Source: Chryseobacterium sp. MEBOG06 (lineage in GTDB: Bacteria > Bacteroidota > Bacteroidia > Flavobacteriales > Weeksellaceae). From it: DNA of 64,000 bases. The DNA lies in contig NZ_CP084580.1 in the NCBI RefSeq assembly GCF_021869765.1, positions 3,286,001-3,350,000 of the forward strand, in the 5' to 3' direction. The notes under the pieces are model-generated. The model did not search any database. It worked only from the letters and a program-made list of their open reading frames with translations, and was not told the origin of the DNA. The position numbers and the translations under genes are program-made. Positions within the stretch are counted from its first letter, which is position 1, and every line of letters begins with the position of its first letter. Positions 55,116 to 63,000 of this stretch are shown here, piece after piece.

Positions 55116-55922
55116 CTATTCCTCTTTAAAAGCTTTCATTGCTTCATCTAAATCATAAAACATTTTTGAGTTCTTTATAAAACCATACGTAGTATCCGTA
55201 TCCTTATTTATAATATAGCTTACTTTAGACGGGTTATTATCAAAATCTTTATAAGTAGGAATAAAATCCATTAAATACTTGTCTAAGTATTGATACTTAA
55301 AATTTGTAATATCAATTATTATATGCTCTACCCCTGAAAACCTTAAAAATTTATTTAGACTGGCATAAAGTCTTTTAGTTTCTAATATATCATCATCAAG
55401 ATCGTTGGTGGATCCTGGATATGTTCCTATTATTTTAAAATAGCCTAATTCATTTTTTTTGTCGAGTTTAATTTCAAAAGAAAAAAAATGGACATGATCT
55501 AGTGCCTTAATAAATTTAGGTTTATTATATCTATCATCATATATTCTTGTTTTTCCATCGTAATATGTTTTTTTAAATAATTCAGAACAATAGTTTATAG
55601 CATTTAATTTTGTGTCAAAAACGTTATTTTCTTCAATTATAAAATTCCCTTTTATAAAAATAAATCTATCTTTATAGATATGTTTTAATTCAAAAGGTTG
55701 ATTTGTATTATTTTGTAGGTCAGAAAAATTAATTATCCTATAATAAGTATTATCATAAAACTCTTCATTAAGATAAAATTTTAATAACTCTAATTCCTTA
55801 ATGGAATCAATTCTCCCAATAATATTTATTATCGGAATGTAGCTATCACTTTTTGTTAGTTTCCAGTAAATAGTATGAATAGTAAAGTTTGTTTTTGGTG
55901 CTATGTATGTTTCTAATTTCAT
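55116..55922 (-). CDS. Hypothetical protein downstream of a toxin fragment (immunity candidate)
   Basis: 268 residues, alpha/beta with many Tyr/Asn, no signal peptide, not recognised. Two similar halves may be present (IINIIGRIDSIKELELLKFY and YFKIIGTYPGSTNDLDDDIL-ETKRLYASLNKFL), suggesting an internal duplication. Start ATG is 3 bp from the stop of the toxin fragment, i.e. the place of an immunity gene. Confidence 0.6.
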   Translation of the reverse strand: MKLETYIAPKTNFTIHTIYWKLTKSDSYIPIINIIGRIDSIKELELLKFYLNEEFYDNTYYRIINFSDLQNNTNQPFELKHIYKDRFIFIKGNFIIEENNVFDTKLNAINYCSELFKKTYYDGKTRIYDDRYNKPKFIKALDHVHFFSFEIKLDKKNELGYFKIIGTYPGSTNDLDDDILETKRLYASLNKFLRFSGVEHIIIDITNFKYQYLDKYLMDFIPTYKDFDNNPSKVSYIINKDTDTTYGFIKNSKMFYDLDEAMKAFKEE

Positions 55923-55925
55923 ATT

Positions 55926-56141
55926 TTAAAATATTATTTCTTTACCTGTTAATGCATTTTCTGATAAAATTCGCACAGTACTTTTTCTACCAAGTTGGTT
56001 TTTAGTCTCTTTTGCAAATATTTCCTCTAAAATTTTTAGATAACCTGGATCTATTTTCATTAAATCTTCTTCTTTTAAAGATTTTGTCACATTATTAATT
56101 TTCTCAAATAAATTATGCTTTGTAATAAATTTACTATCTAT
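55926..56141 (-). pseudogene. C-terminal fragment of a toxin cut by the IS element
   Basis: About 71 codons (FIDSKFITKHNLFEKINNVT .. LGRKSTVRILSENALTGKEI-IF) with no start of their own; upstream is IS sequence, which supplies a chance ATG at 56210. The charged, helical tail is not assigned to a family. Confidence 0.55.
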
Positions 56142-56977
56142 GAAGTTGTTTGAACTTTTAATTTTTTGATTAGTCTTAAGGAAAACGCCAAAAAGTGCAG
56201 ATTCTTCCAAGTAATATCCAGCGTTTCAAATCTTATCAACAAAGACTTGAAGCCATCTAACCAGGCATTTGCCTGCTCTATTTTAAATCTGCTTTTGTAC
56301 AATTTTTCATCAAAATAGTAATCATTATTTCCTGTTTTTCCATTTCGGGGATTAGTTTTGATGTTACCCATTATTTCCTCCATTTCTAATTTCTGTCTTA
56401 AATTTTCAATGTCAAATCCCGAATCTGCATTCAAAAAAAGACCCTTATGAGAAATTTCCGCTTCGGATAAAATTTCAATAATCTCGCCCATAACATCTTC
56501 TATTTCATATAAATCATGATGATTTCCGCTTCTGGGATTTCCCATCGAAATCATTTGACCACGATTGTCGCAAAGGAAAATTATATTGCTGGTTTTCGCC
56601 GATTTTCTGCTTTGATATCCTGTTGATTCTCCGCCCATTCTACATCGGGTTTGGCTCCCGTCAAGCTGAGTACACGACATATCCAACATCCTCTTGTTAC
56701 GATTCAAAAGATGAATCCAAATATTCCTGAAGCTGCCATCCTTGCTCCATTTATTAAAAAATAATACACATTTTGCCAGCTTATTTTTTCTTCCCCGAAA
56801 TAGTCCTTTAACGAAATTTCCCGCCATTGGCAACCAGTTTTCAGCCGTTTTATAATGGTCTGAATTATTTTTACCAAGTCAAACTTCGTAGAAAATCCTC
56901 TTTTCCCTTTGCTTAAATGGGGTAAAATCCATTTCTCTATTTTATCTTTGCTAATGAGTTCCAGATTATTAGTCTTT
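56138..56977 (-). pseudogene. IS5-family DDE transposase in two frames
   Basis: First frame (from about 56977): LELISKDKIEKWILPHLSKG .. LKTGCQWREISLKDYFGEEK-ISWQNVYYF. Second frame: FNKWSKDGSFRNIWIHLLNR, the DDE residues in CTQLDGSQTRCRMGG and FLNADSGFDIENLRQ, then FKIEQANAWLDGFKSLLIRF. The frames meet at minus-strand T TTT TTA (plus 56755-56761), a canonical -1 slippery heptamer, so either programmed frameshifting or a lost T. No ATG is seen in the first frame, which hints at decay. The stop codon (56138-56140) lies in flanking DNA. Confidence 0.75.
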
Positions 56978-57043
56978 TAAATTGCAATCCAAAATTGCTA
57001 ATTTTCTCGGAACTTTTTTTCCAAAATAAGTTTAAACAACTTC
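56142..57043 (-). mobile_element. IS5-like insertion sequence
   Basis: 902 bp bounded by inverted repeats GAAGTTGTTTGAACTT (56142) and AAGTTTAAACAACTTC (ending 57043), flanked by TAT on both sides (56139-56141, 57044-57046) as a possible target duplication. It contains one transposase in two frames. Confidence 0.8.
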
Positions 57044-57549
57044 TATTTCAAATTTTTCAAATATTCAAAATTTTCTAAATCTTCGGTATATCCGACTTTT
57101 AATAAATCTTCTTTTATACTTTTTAAAAGCTTACTCCATTCACTAATAAAATAATCAAAATCAATTTCAATATCTAAATCTAATTTTCTAATTTCTTCAT
57201 TTGCTAAATACATATCATTATTTTTTATACTAGCTACAAAAAATTGGGGTTTTATTTTTATTGTCCTTTCTTCAACTTTGAAATTCCAATATGCCGTGAA
57301 TGTACTAGATAAAAAACCTGACTTAAATAGAGAATTATTATTAATTAGTTCTTCTAACATATCAATAATATCATTGTAAATAGTACTAATATCTCCTCTT
57401 TTATCCAATTCTATTTGATAACCTTTCCAATGAATAAATACGTCCGATTTATAATCAGGATAAGTTGACCAAATTGCTTCACTGACAGATGCATCTTCTA
57501 TATCTATTACTCCTAATTCTATTGTTTTATTAAATTCTATTTTAAACAT
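57043..57549 (-). CDS. Probable immunity protein, 3' end at the IS boundary
   Basis: 168 residues, acidic alpha/beta, cytosolic, not recognised (VFIHWKGYQIELDKRGDIST .. AYWNFKVEERTIKIKPQFFV). Its stop codon uses the last base of the IS, so the natural C-terminus may be missing or replaced. No toxin precedes it directly; LRR-3 is its upstream neighbour, with a terminator between. Confidence 0.55.
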   Translation of the reverse strand: MFKIEFNKTIELGVIDIEDASVSEAIWSTYPDYKSDVFIHWKGYQIELDKRGDISTIYNDIIDMLEELINNNSLFKSGFLSSTFTAYWNFKVEERTIKIKPQFFVASIKNNDMYLANEEIRKLDLDIEIDFDYFISEWSKLLKSIKEDLLKVGYTEDLENFEYLKNLK

Positions 57550-57760
57550 AATTTTTATAATTTATTTCTAGAAAGGTCACCTGCTGAATTACTATCAATT
57601 GGGAAACCGTGAAATGTATTACCTTTTTTATTTTTTCTTATTCTTATTCTTATTCTTATTCTATCTGGTTTTGATTCAGAGCCATCTCTATATACGACAG
57701 TAATAGTGTGTTATTTTGAAATTTCTCAGTTTGAGAGCTTAAAGATAATCCTTTAATAAA

Positions 57761-57791
57761 AAAGCGAAACTTCTATTGGAAGTTTCGCTTT
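57761..57791 (-). terminator. Terminator of LRR-3
   Basis: AAAGCGAAACTTC / GAAGTTTCGCTTT perfect 13-bp stem. Confidence 0.88.
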
Positions 57792-57834
57792 AAAAGCTTT
57801 TTAATTTATTTTTTGGATACTATTTAAACAAAGA

Positions 57835-58892
57835 TCATTCAAAAATGCCTGTAGGGTGGCGATACAATGTTGTAAAATAAGGATAATCATTGTCAAAATT
57901 AATCTTAACATTATTAGGCGCTGCGGCTTGAACCGCCTTAACATCATGTATATCATGTATATAAATATGACATTCTGAAATTAAATTATGAAAAAATGAA
58001 GTATCAAAATAGGTAACAGTAGTATGAGTCTCCAGCAATAAAATTTCAAGATTTATAAGATTGTCCAAATTCTCAACTCTGGTTATTTGATTTTCATTAA
58101 GGCTCAATCGTTTCAAATTGGTTAAATTATCCAATCCTTCAATTTTTGATATTTTATTAAAATTTAAATCTAGAACTTCCAAGCCCGTCAAGCTTTCCAA
58201 GCCCTCAATACGTTTTATACGATATGTAGAAATTAAAAACTCTTTAAGATTTTTTAATGTATCCATTCCTTCGATTTTTTCGACTAAAGTACTTTCTAGA
58301 TTGAGGCTTTGTAAATTAGGAAATTGTTCTAAATGTGTTATCTTTTTTATTTTAGTTCCTTCTAAATTTAATGATTGAATATTTTCATTTACTCTAACCT
58401 TCTCAATACTATCAATTCTGCTATAAGATGTATCTAAATGGTGTAAGGATTTTAAACCTTCCAAACCATTCACTTCATAAAGGCGGCTACTACTACCAAT
58501 ATACAATTCCTCCAAATGAGTAAGACTTTCAAGTGGTGATGTATCCTGAATGTTTGTTCCACATAAGTCCAATCTTTTAAGTCTTTTTAGATGGCTTAAA
58601 TGACTCAATGTGGATCCGTGCAAACTATTAAGTCTCAAGCTTAATGATTCTAAACGGCTAAACGACTTTAAAGCTCCTATGGTTTTGATATTGCATTTTA
58701 CAACAGCAAGATTAACCAAACTGTCTGCTATAGGTAGGAGTACATCAAGTTTTTTTAGATCAATATCATCTAGATACAATGTTATGATATTGCCATCTTT
58801 ATCTACATCATAATAATTTTCCCAGATGTGGTCTTTGGAATAGATAATTTGAGTGTTAAATTCTTCTTCTAATTTTTTATAAAATCTGTCAT
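57835..58892 (-). pseudogene. Leucine-rich-repeat protein (LRR-3), frameshifted at the start
   Basis: The start MTDFIK at 58892 is followed by an A6 run (plus-strand T6, 58873-58878) where LRR-1, LRR-2 and LRR-4 have A7, so translation meets TAG after seven codons. The remaining frame (from about 58870) reads EEEFNTQIIYSKDHIWENYY and continues as normal LRRs to 57835. A TTG at 58779 could start a 314-residue product lacking the head. Homopolymer loss in the DNA or in the read. Confidence 0.8.
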
Positions 58893-59061
58893 ATTCTTAT
58901 CTTCTTTTCAACAAGAAAATTAGGTTTCTATTTTTCAAGTACAATCAAATTTCGGTTATATAGCATAACATAGTTTTTGTGAATTATCCTGTAATAGCCA
59001 AAATTAAAAAAACTCCTCAAGACCAAGAGTCAATTGCGGAGTCTGTTACTTTATTTTTTAT

Positions 59062-59580
59062 TTACCAATTTCTACTATCAATTTCAAATGATTTTTTTTC
59101 AATGATTTTTTTTATAGACTCTAAATCTTCAGTCAAGTCTAAATTACTAATGTTGCCAACAACAATCTCATAATTTAAAAATTTTATTATTTTAAAAATC
59201 ATATTATTAAACTTTTTTGAAATACTATCATCCAAGAGAAATGAATCAATAGCCGTGATATCAATCCCTTCTATATGTACACCATCCCATGAAAGATAGT
59301 TAATACTAAAAATAAACTCAATATCTGCATGAGAATATTCAAGTATTCCAAGTCCTTTCCATTGAGATAATAAATTAATAATTTCAAAATCGCTAATATC
59401 TTCTGTAAGCTCAATAGGAGATGGTTCTATATCATTTTTTTTATTATTATAAACCAAAAAACTATTCTCTTTTTCTATTAATATGCCTAAGCTTTTCAAT
59501 TGTTCATGAAAAAGAAATAAAAAATTTTTAGTATCTTTTCTTTCATCTAATAATATTAAAGTTGTATTATAACTTGCCAT
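59062..59580 (-). CDS. Probable immunity protein of the 59592 nuclease toxin
   Basis: 172 residues, acidic alpha/beta, cytosolic. Starts 11 bp after the toxin stop. Contains WKGLGILEYSHADIEFIFSI and a helical end (DLTEDLESIKKIIEKKSFEI). Not assigned to a named Imm family; weakly similar to the 51751 protein, which also follows a REase-type toxin tail. Confidence 0.65.
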   Translation of the reverse strand: MASYNTTLILLDERKDTKNFLFLFHEQLKSLGILIEKENSFLVYNNKKNDIEPSPIELTEDISDFEIINLLSQWKGLGILEYSHADIEFIFSINYLSWDGVHIEGIDITAIDSFLLDDSISKKFNNMIFKIIKFLNYEIVVGNISNLDLTEDLESIKKIIEKKSFEIDSRNW

Positions 59581-59591
59581 TTTATTTATTT

Positions 59592-60578
59592 TTAATTTTT
59601 ACCATATCTAATTTCAGTAACTCCTTTTTCTAATAACCATTTTACTAATTTGTCATTAACCTTAGGTTCACTAAATTGATAAATAAATTTACTTGGAGGC
59701 ATAACTCTATCTCCTTTCTCGTCAAAAAATTTCATTGAGCCTTTAAAGAAACCTATATATCTTGAAAATTGTGTAAAAGCTCTTCCTGACAATTTTTCAT
59801 CATTTAAAAGTACCCCACTTTTAACCTCAATCATTTCATCATTACTAACTAAATCAATTGCTGTGATTAATTGCTTTTTCGAATTGAATAGTTTTTTCTC
59901 CAAAACAATATTCTCTTGACCGCTTTCTAAAGCATCTAATGCAGTTCTAGCTTCCGCAATATAATTAAATTTATCGTCACTTGATGCCCTATTCATTTTG
60001 TCAATCACCTCTTGTCCACCAGGGAGCTTAACCACAATTGCTATTTCAGCATTAGTTAATTCTGGTGAATTTTTTTTAAAGTCAACTACAGTCCTATTTC
60101 CATCTAAATAAGGGTTCACTTCACCATGGATATGAACAATTGCTTTATCTTTTTCAACTTTATCTGTAACAATTTTAAGTTCTTTTAACTCATAAGTTTG
60201 CTTTATGGTTTTTAAGCGATTTTCTCCTTCCTTTGCGGTTAAATTATGATCATTTAACAGTTGCGTACCTTCTTTTACCCCTTCATCTAAATCCCTTTTC
60301 TTTTCTTCAGTACTGCGTAGATCTTCTCCTTTTTTCTCCTTCTTATCTTTCTTACCACTAACTCCAATCTTCCCAAGCAATCCTTTAGCCTTCCCTTTCA
60401 CAAAGTTCCAGAACTTGACAATCGCATTTTCAATACGCTGGCGTATTTTTCGGATAACGCCCAGTACTTTATCTGCCAATCCGCCAATTCCCAATAACGA
60501 GGCTAAAAAGCCAATCAGTACAGGAATTGCTCTTCCCAAAGCATTTTCTATTGATTTGGCTACATTTTCCGCTGGCAA
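59592..60578 (-). CDS. Orphan toxin cassette: pre-toxin segment plus REase-fold nuclease
   Basis: 328 codons opened by a TTG just after an in-frame TAG, i.e. no normal start. Residues 1-70 (PAENVAKSIENALGRAIPVL-IGFLASLLGIGGLADKV) are the pre-toxin segment typical of eCIS-linked DUF4157 proteins, followed by a Lys-rich linker (KGKAKGLLGKIGVSGKKDKK). The C-terminal ~120 residues carry a PD-(D/E)xK pattern (Asp242 .. Glu251-Val-Lys253 in AIDLVSNDEMIEVKSG), so a nuclease toxin is likely. An ATG frame upstream (60619, MELIKPFTDSIK) enters the pre-toxin one base out of frame. Probably activated only by recombination into a full-length carrier. Confidence 0.75.
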   Translation of the reverse strand: MPAENVAKSIENALGRAIPVLIGFLASLLGIGGLADKVLGVIRKIRQRIENAIVKFWNFVKGKAKGLLGKIGVSGKKDKKEKKGEDLRSTEEKKRDLDEGVKEGTQLLNDHNLTAKEGENRLKTIKQTYELKELKIVTDKVEKDKAIVHIHGEVNPYLDGNRTVVDFKKNSPELTNAEIAIVVKLPGGQEVIDKMNRASSDDKFNYIAEARTALDALESGQENIVLEKKLFNSKKQLITAIDLVSNDEMIEVKSGVLLNDEKLSGRAFTQFSRYIGFFKGSMKFFDEKGDRVMPPSKFIYQFSEPKVNDKLVKWLLEKGVTEIRYGKN

Positions 60579-60594
60579 TAGCTTTTGATACTAT

Positions 60595-60760
60595 CGGTAA
60601 ATGGTTTTATCAGCTCCATTTTTATAAAGATAAAAACTTTTGAGAAAATCTTGGATAATAAAAATGCCACACGAAGGGATTCGTGCGGCAGCAGGGGAAA
60701 CTTCCAGTAGAAGTTTCGCTTTAAATGCTTTTTAATTATTTATCTTTCGAATACTATTGT
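60595..60760. repeat. Cassette-boundary repeat with hairpins (copy 2)
   Basis: Near-identical to 52395-52555. Hairpins TGCCACACGAA / TTCGTGCGGCA (60665-60690) and GAAACTTC/GAAGTTTC (60697-60717), the latter terminating LRR-4. Confidence 0.85.
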
Positions 60761-60769
60761 AAATAAAGG

Positions 60770-61828
60770 TTATTCAAAAATACCTCTGGGACCACTATAC
60801 AATGATGTAGGCCAACGATAATCATCGTCATAATTAATTTTAACATTTTCGGGTGCAATAGCTTGAATCTTTTCAATATCCTTTTCGCTACGCATGTATA
60901 TATAACAGTCTGAAACTAAATTATTGAAAAACATTGTATCAAAATAAGTAATTGGTTTATTGGCTTCCAGTAACAAAAGTTCAAGATTTATCAGATTATC
61001 CAAATTCTCAACTTTAGTTATATGATTTTCATTAAGATTCAACCGTTTTAAATGGGTTAAATTATCTAATCCTTCTATTTTTGAAATTTCGTTCAAATTT
61101 AAATCCAAAACCTCCAATTTGGATAAATTTTCCAAGCCTTCGATGCGCTTTATCCTCCAAGTAGAAATAAAAAGTCTTTTAAGATTTTTAGAATTTTCTA
61201 ATCCTTCAATTTTTTCTATCGAAGTACAATCTACATTAAAGCTTTCCAAATTAGGAAATCGCTCCAGATGTGTTATATTTTTTATTTTAGTTCCTTCTAA
61301 TTTTAATGAACGAATATTTTCATTTGCGCAGATGTTCTCAATATTATTAATTCTACAATAAGACGCATCTAAATGATATAAAGATTTTAAACCTTCCAAG
61401 CCTTTTACTTCATAGAGACGGTCACTACCACCAATGAATAACATCTCCAAATTCGTAAGGCTACTAACATGTGAAGTATCTTTAAGATTTGTACCTCTTA
61501 AATCCAGTTTTTTTAGATTTTTCAAATGTCTTAAATGTCCCATTGTGGAGCTATGTAAATTATTCAGACGCAAGCTTAATGCTTCTAAGCGGGTAAACGA
61601 TTTTAATCCTCTTAAGGTTTTAATTTTACAATCGATAACAGCTAGATTAACCAAACTTTCCGCTATGGGCAATAATACATCAAGTTTATTTAAATCAACA
61701 TAACGTAAAAATAATGTTATAATCTTTCCATCTTTATCCACATCATAATAATTTTCCCAGATGTGGTCTTTGGAATAGATAATTTGAGTATTAAATTCTT
61801 CTTCTAATTTTTTTATAAAATCTGTCAT
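60770..61828 (-). CDS. Leucine-rich-repeat protein (toxin array, LRR-4)
   Basis: 352 residues, intact. Head MTDFIKKLEEEFNTQIIYSK-DHIWENYYDVDKDGKI, eleven or so 22-residue LRRs (LEVLDLNLNEISKIEGLDNL), and a cap ending NVKINYDDDYRWPTSLYSG. Cytosolic. It follows the AlkB gene after a terminator and precedes the nuclease cassette, so in transcription order it belongs to the methyltransferase/AlkB module. Probable immunity or interaction partner by context. Confidence 0.87.
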   Translation of the reverse strand: MTDFIKKLEEEFNTQIIYSKDHIWENYYDVDKDGKIITLFLRYVDLNKLDVLLPIAESLVNLAVIDCKIKTLRGLKSFTRLEALSLRLNNLHSSTMGHLRHLKNLKKLDLRGTNLKDTSHVSSLTNLEMLFIGGSDRLYEVKGLEGLKSLYHLDASYCRINNIENICANENIRSLKLEGTKIKNITHLERFPNLESFNVDCTSIEKIEGLENSKNLKRLFISTWRIKRIEGLENLSKLEVLDLNLNEISKIEGLDNLTHLKRLNLNENHITKVENLDNLINLELLLLEANKPITYFDTMFFNNLVSDCYIYMRSEKDIEKIQAIAPENVKINYDDDYRWPTSLYSGPRGIFE

Positions 61829-61920
61829 GGTTTGTATTTCTGCCTTTTTTTAAATCTTCAAATCATTAATTGATATTTTAAAGTTTCCAGTTTAAAAACT
61901 TAAAGATAATCCTTTAATAA

Positions 61921-61955
61921 AAAAGCGAAACTTCTAGTAGAAGTTTCGCTTTTTT
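61921..61955 (-). terminator. Terminator after the AlkB gene
   Basis: AAAAGCGAAACTTC / GAAGTTTCGCTTTT perfect 14-bp stem, loop TAGTA, with T-rich flank. Confidence 0.9.
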
Positions 61956-61982
61956 ATTAAACTTTTCAAATATCCCTATTTT

Positions 61983-62537
61983 TTATTTTATTTTTCTAAA
62001 AGTTATAGATATCCTTCTTTCTCGAGGAATTATAGTATTTAACCACTTATCATTTTTTACTGCTTTTATACCATGTTTCCAATTATATCTCGCATCTCCA
62101 TTTAATAACAAAATGCTTCGAGGATTTAAAAGTAACTCATGCTTTTCCTGATCTTTTGAAAATTGCATGACACAAGAAGATAACAGACTCACGGAAATTA
62201 TTATATCTTCAAAACAGGGTATACAATCTATATGGTTTGATATTCCTTGTCCAGGTTCATATTCATTGATAATAACCTGATCAAAAGAATTTTTAAGATT
62301 AAAATTCTTTTTAATTTTTCCCTCCAATGAAATAAGCCAATCGGGTAGCTTGCCTATTTTTAAATCTTGATCAATATTTTTTTTCTTGTAATCATAAATA
62401 TATCCATAATGCTGAACTCTCCGCTTCAAATTTGTATCCCAGATCGCATTATCTATTTCTGACACAATTAAACTCTCTTCTTCAATACTTAAAAAATCAT
62501 CTTGATAAGCAAGCCCAGTTATAATATTATTCTTCAT
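61983..62537 (-). CDS. AlkB-family 2-oxoglutarate/Fe(II) dioxygenase, candidate antidote
   Basis: 184 residues from the ATG at 62537, overlapping the upstream gene by 11 bp; a TTG at 62543 is possible. Iron ligands His102 and Asp104 (SNHIDCIPCF) and His155 (NWKHGI), and the 2-oxoglutarate-binding arginines Arg175 and Arg181 (RRISITFR), are all in place. INEYEPGQGISNHIDCIPCF.. SVSLLSSCVMQF is closer by eye to the ALKBH8-type RNA-acting branch than to E. coli AlkB. AlkB enzymes oxidatively remove N-methyl groups from bases or hydroxylate tRNA side chains. Sitting in the immunity position behind a methyltransferase toxin, it may erase the toxin's methyl marks (inference). Confidence 0.9.
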   Translation of the reverse strand: MKNNIITGLAYQDDFLSIEEESLIVSEIDNAIWDTNLKRRVQHYGYIYDYKKKNIDQDLKIGKLPDWLISLEGKIKKNFNLKNSFDQVIINEYEPGQGISNHIDCIPCFEDIIISVSLLSSCVMQFSKDQEKHELLLNPRSILLLNGDARYNWKHGIKAVKNDKWLNTIIPRERRISITFRKIK

Positions 62538-62994
62538 CTTCAATGGTTAAAATATATCTTAAAAAGTCTATGAAATTTTTATAAATAGGTTTATATCCAG
62601 ATTCCAATTCATTAGAAAACCATACCGAATCTTCATCTTTTTGCGTTGCATGATAACCATAAAAAGTAATTTCGTCTTTACTATGAAACATAAGATCTGC
62701 TAATATATATATATTTGATTTATTAAGTAAGGGAGATGTAAGAAGACTTGGATTCAACCAATCATCAAAGCCAAAAATACCAATATCAAAGTCATTACCG
62801 TAAATATTACATCCTCCATATTCACTTAAAAAATAAAAATAGGCATCATCATTTATAAATTCGGCATCTTTCATTATAGTGATTGTTTCATCTTTCCAAA
62901 GATGTTTTATTCTTTTTTCATTTCCAGTTTTAACATTATATTTTGTAGCTATATCTTTTATAAGGTTATCTACCTCAATGATCTTATTAATCAT
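62527..62994 (-). CDS. SMI1/KNR4 (SUKH)-like immunity protein
   Basis: 155 residues, cytosolic. FYFLSEYGGCNIYGNDFDIG-IFGF fits the SUKH core (..YGG..I....), followed by the YILADLMFHSKDEITFYGYH strands and a helical end. SUKH proteins are the commonest immunity proteins against bacterial polymorphic toxins. Start 6 bp after the methyltransferase toxin stop; overlaps the AlkB gene. It would bind and block the toxin, with AlkB as a possible second layer. Confidence 0.68.
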   Translation of the reverse strand: MINKIIEVDNLIKDIATKYNVKTGNEKRIKHLWKDETITIMKDAEFINDDAYFYFLSEYGGCNIYGNDFDIGIFGFDDWLNPSLLTSPLLNKSNIYILADLMFHSKDEITFYGYHATQKDEDSVWFSNELESGYKPIYKNFIDFLRYILTIEDEE

Positions 62995-63000
62995 AATATT

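Noticed and set aside
56138..56210. Treating the ATG at 56210 as the true start of the 94-codon toxin-side ORF
   Set aside because: The first 23 codons are IS sequence; only 55926-56141 belongs to the original gene.
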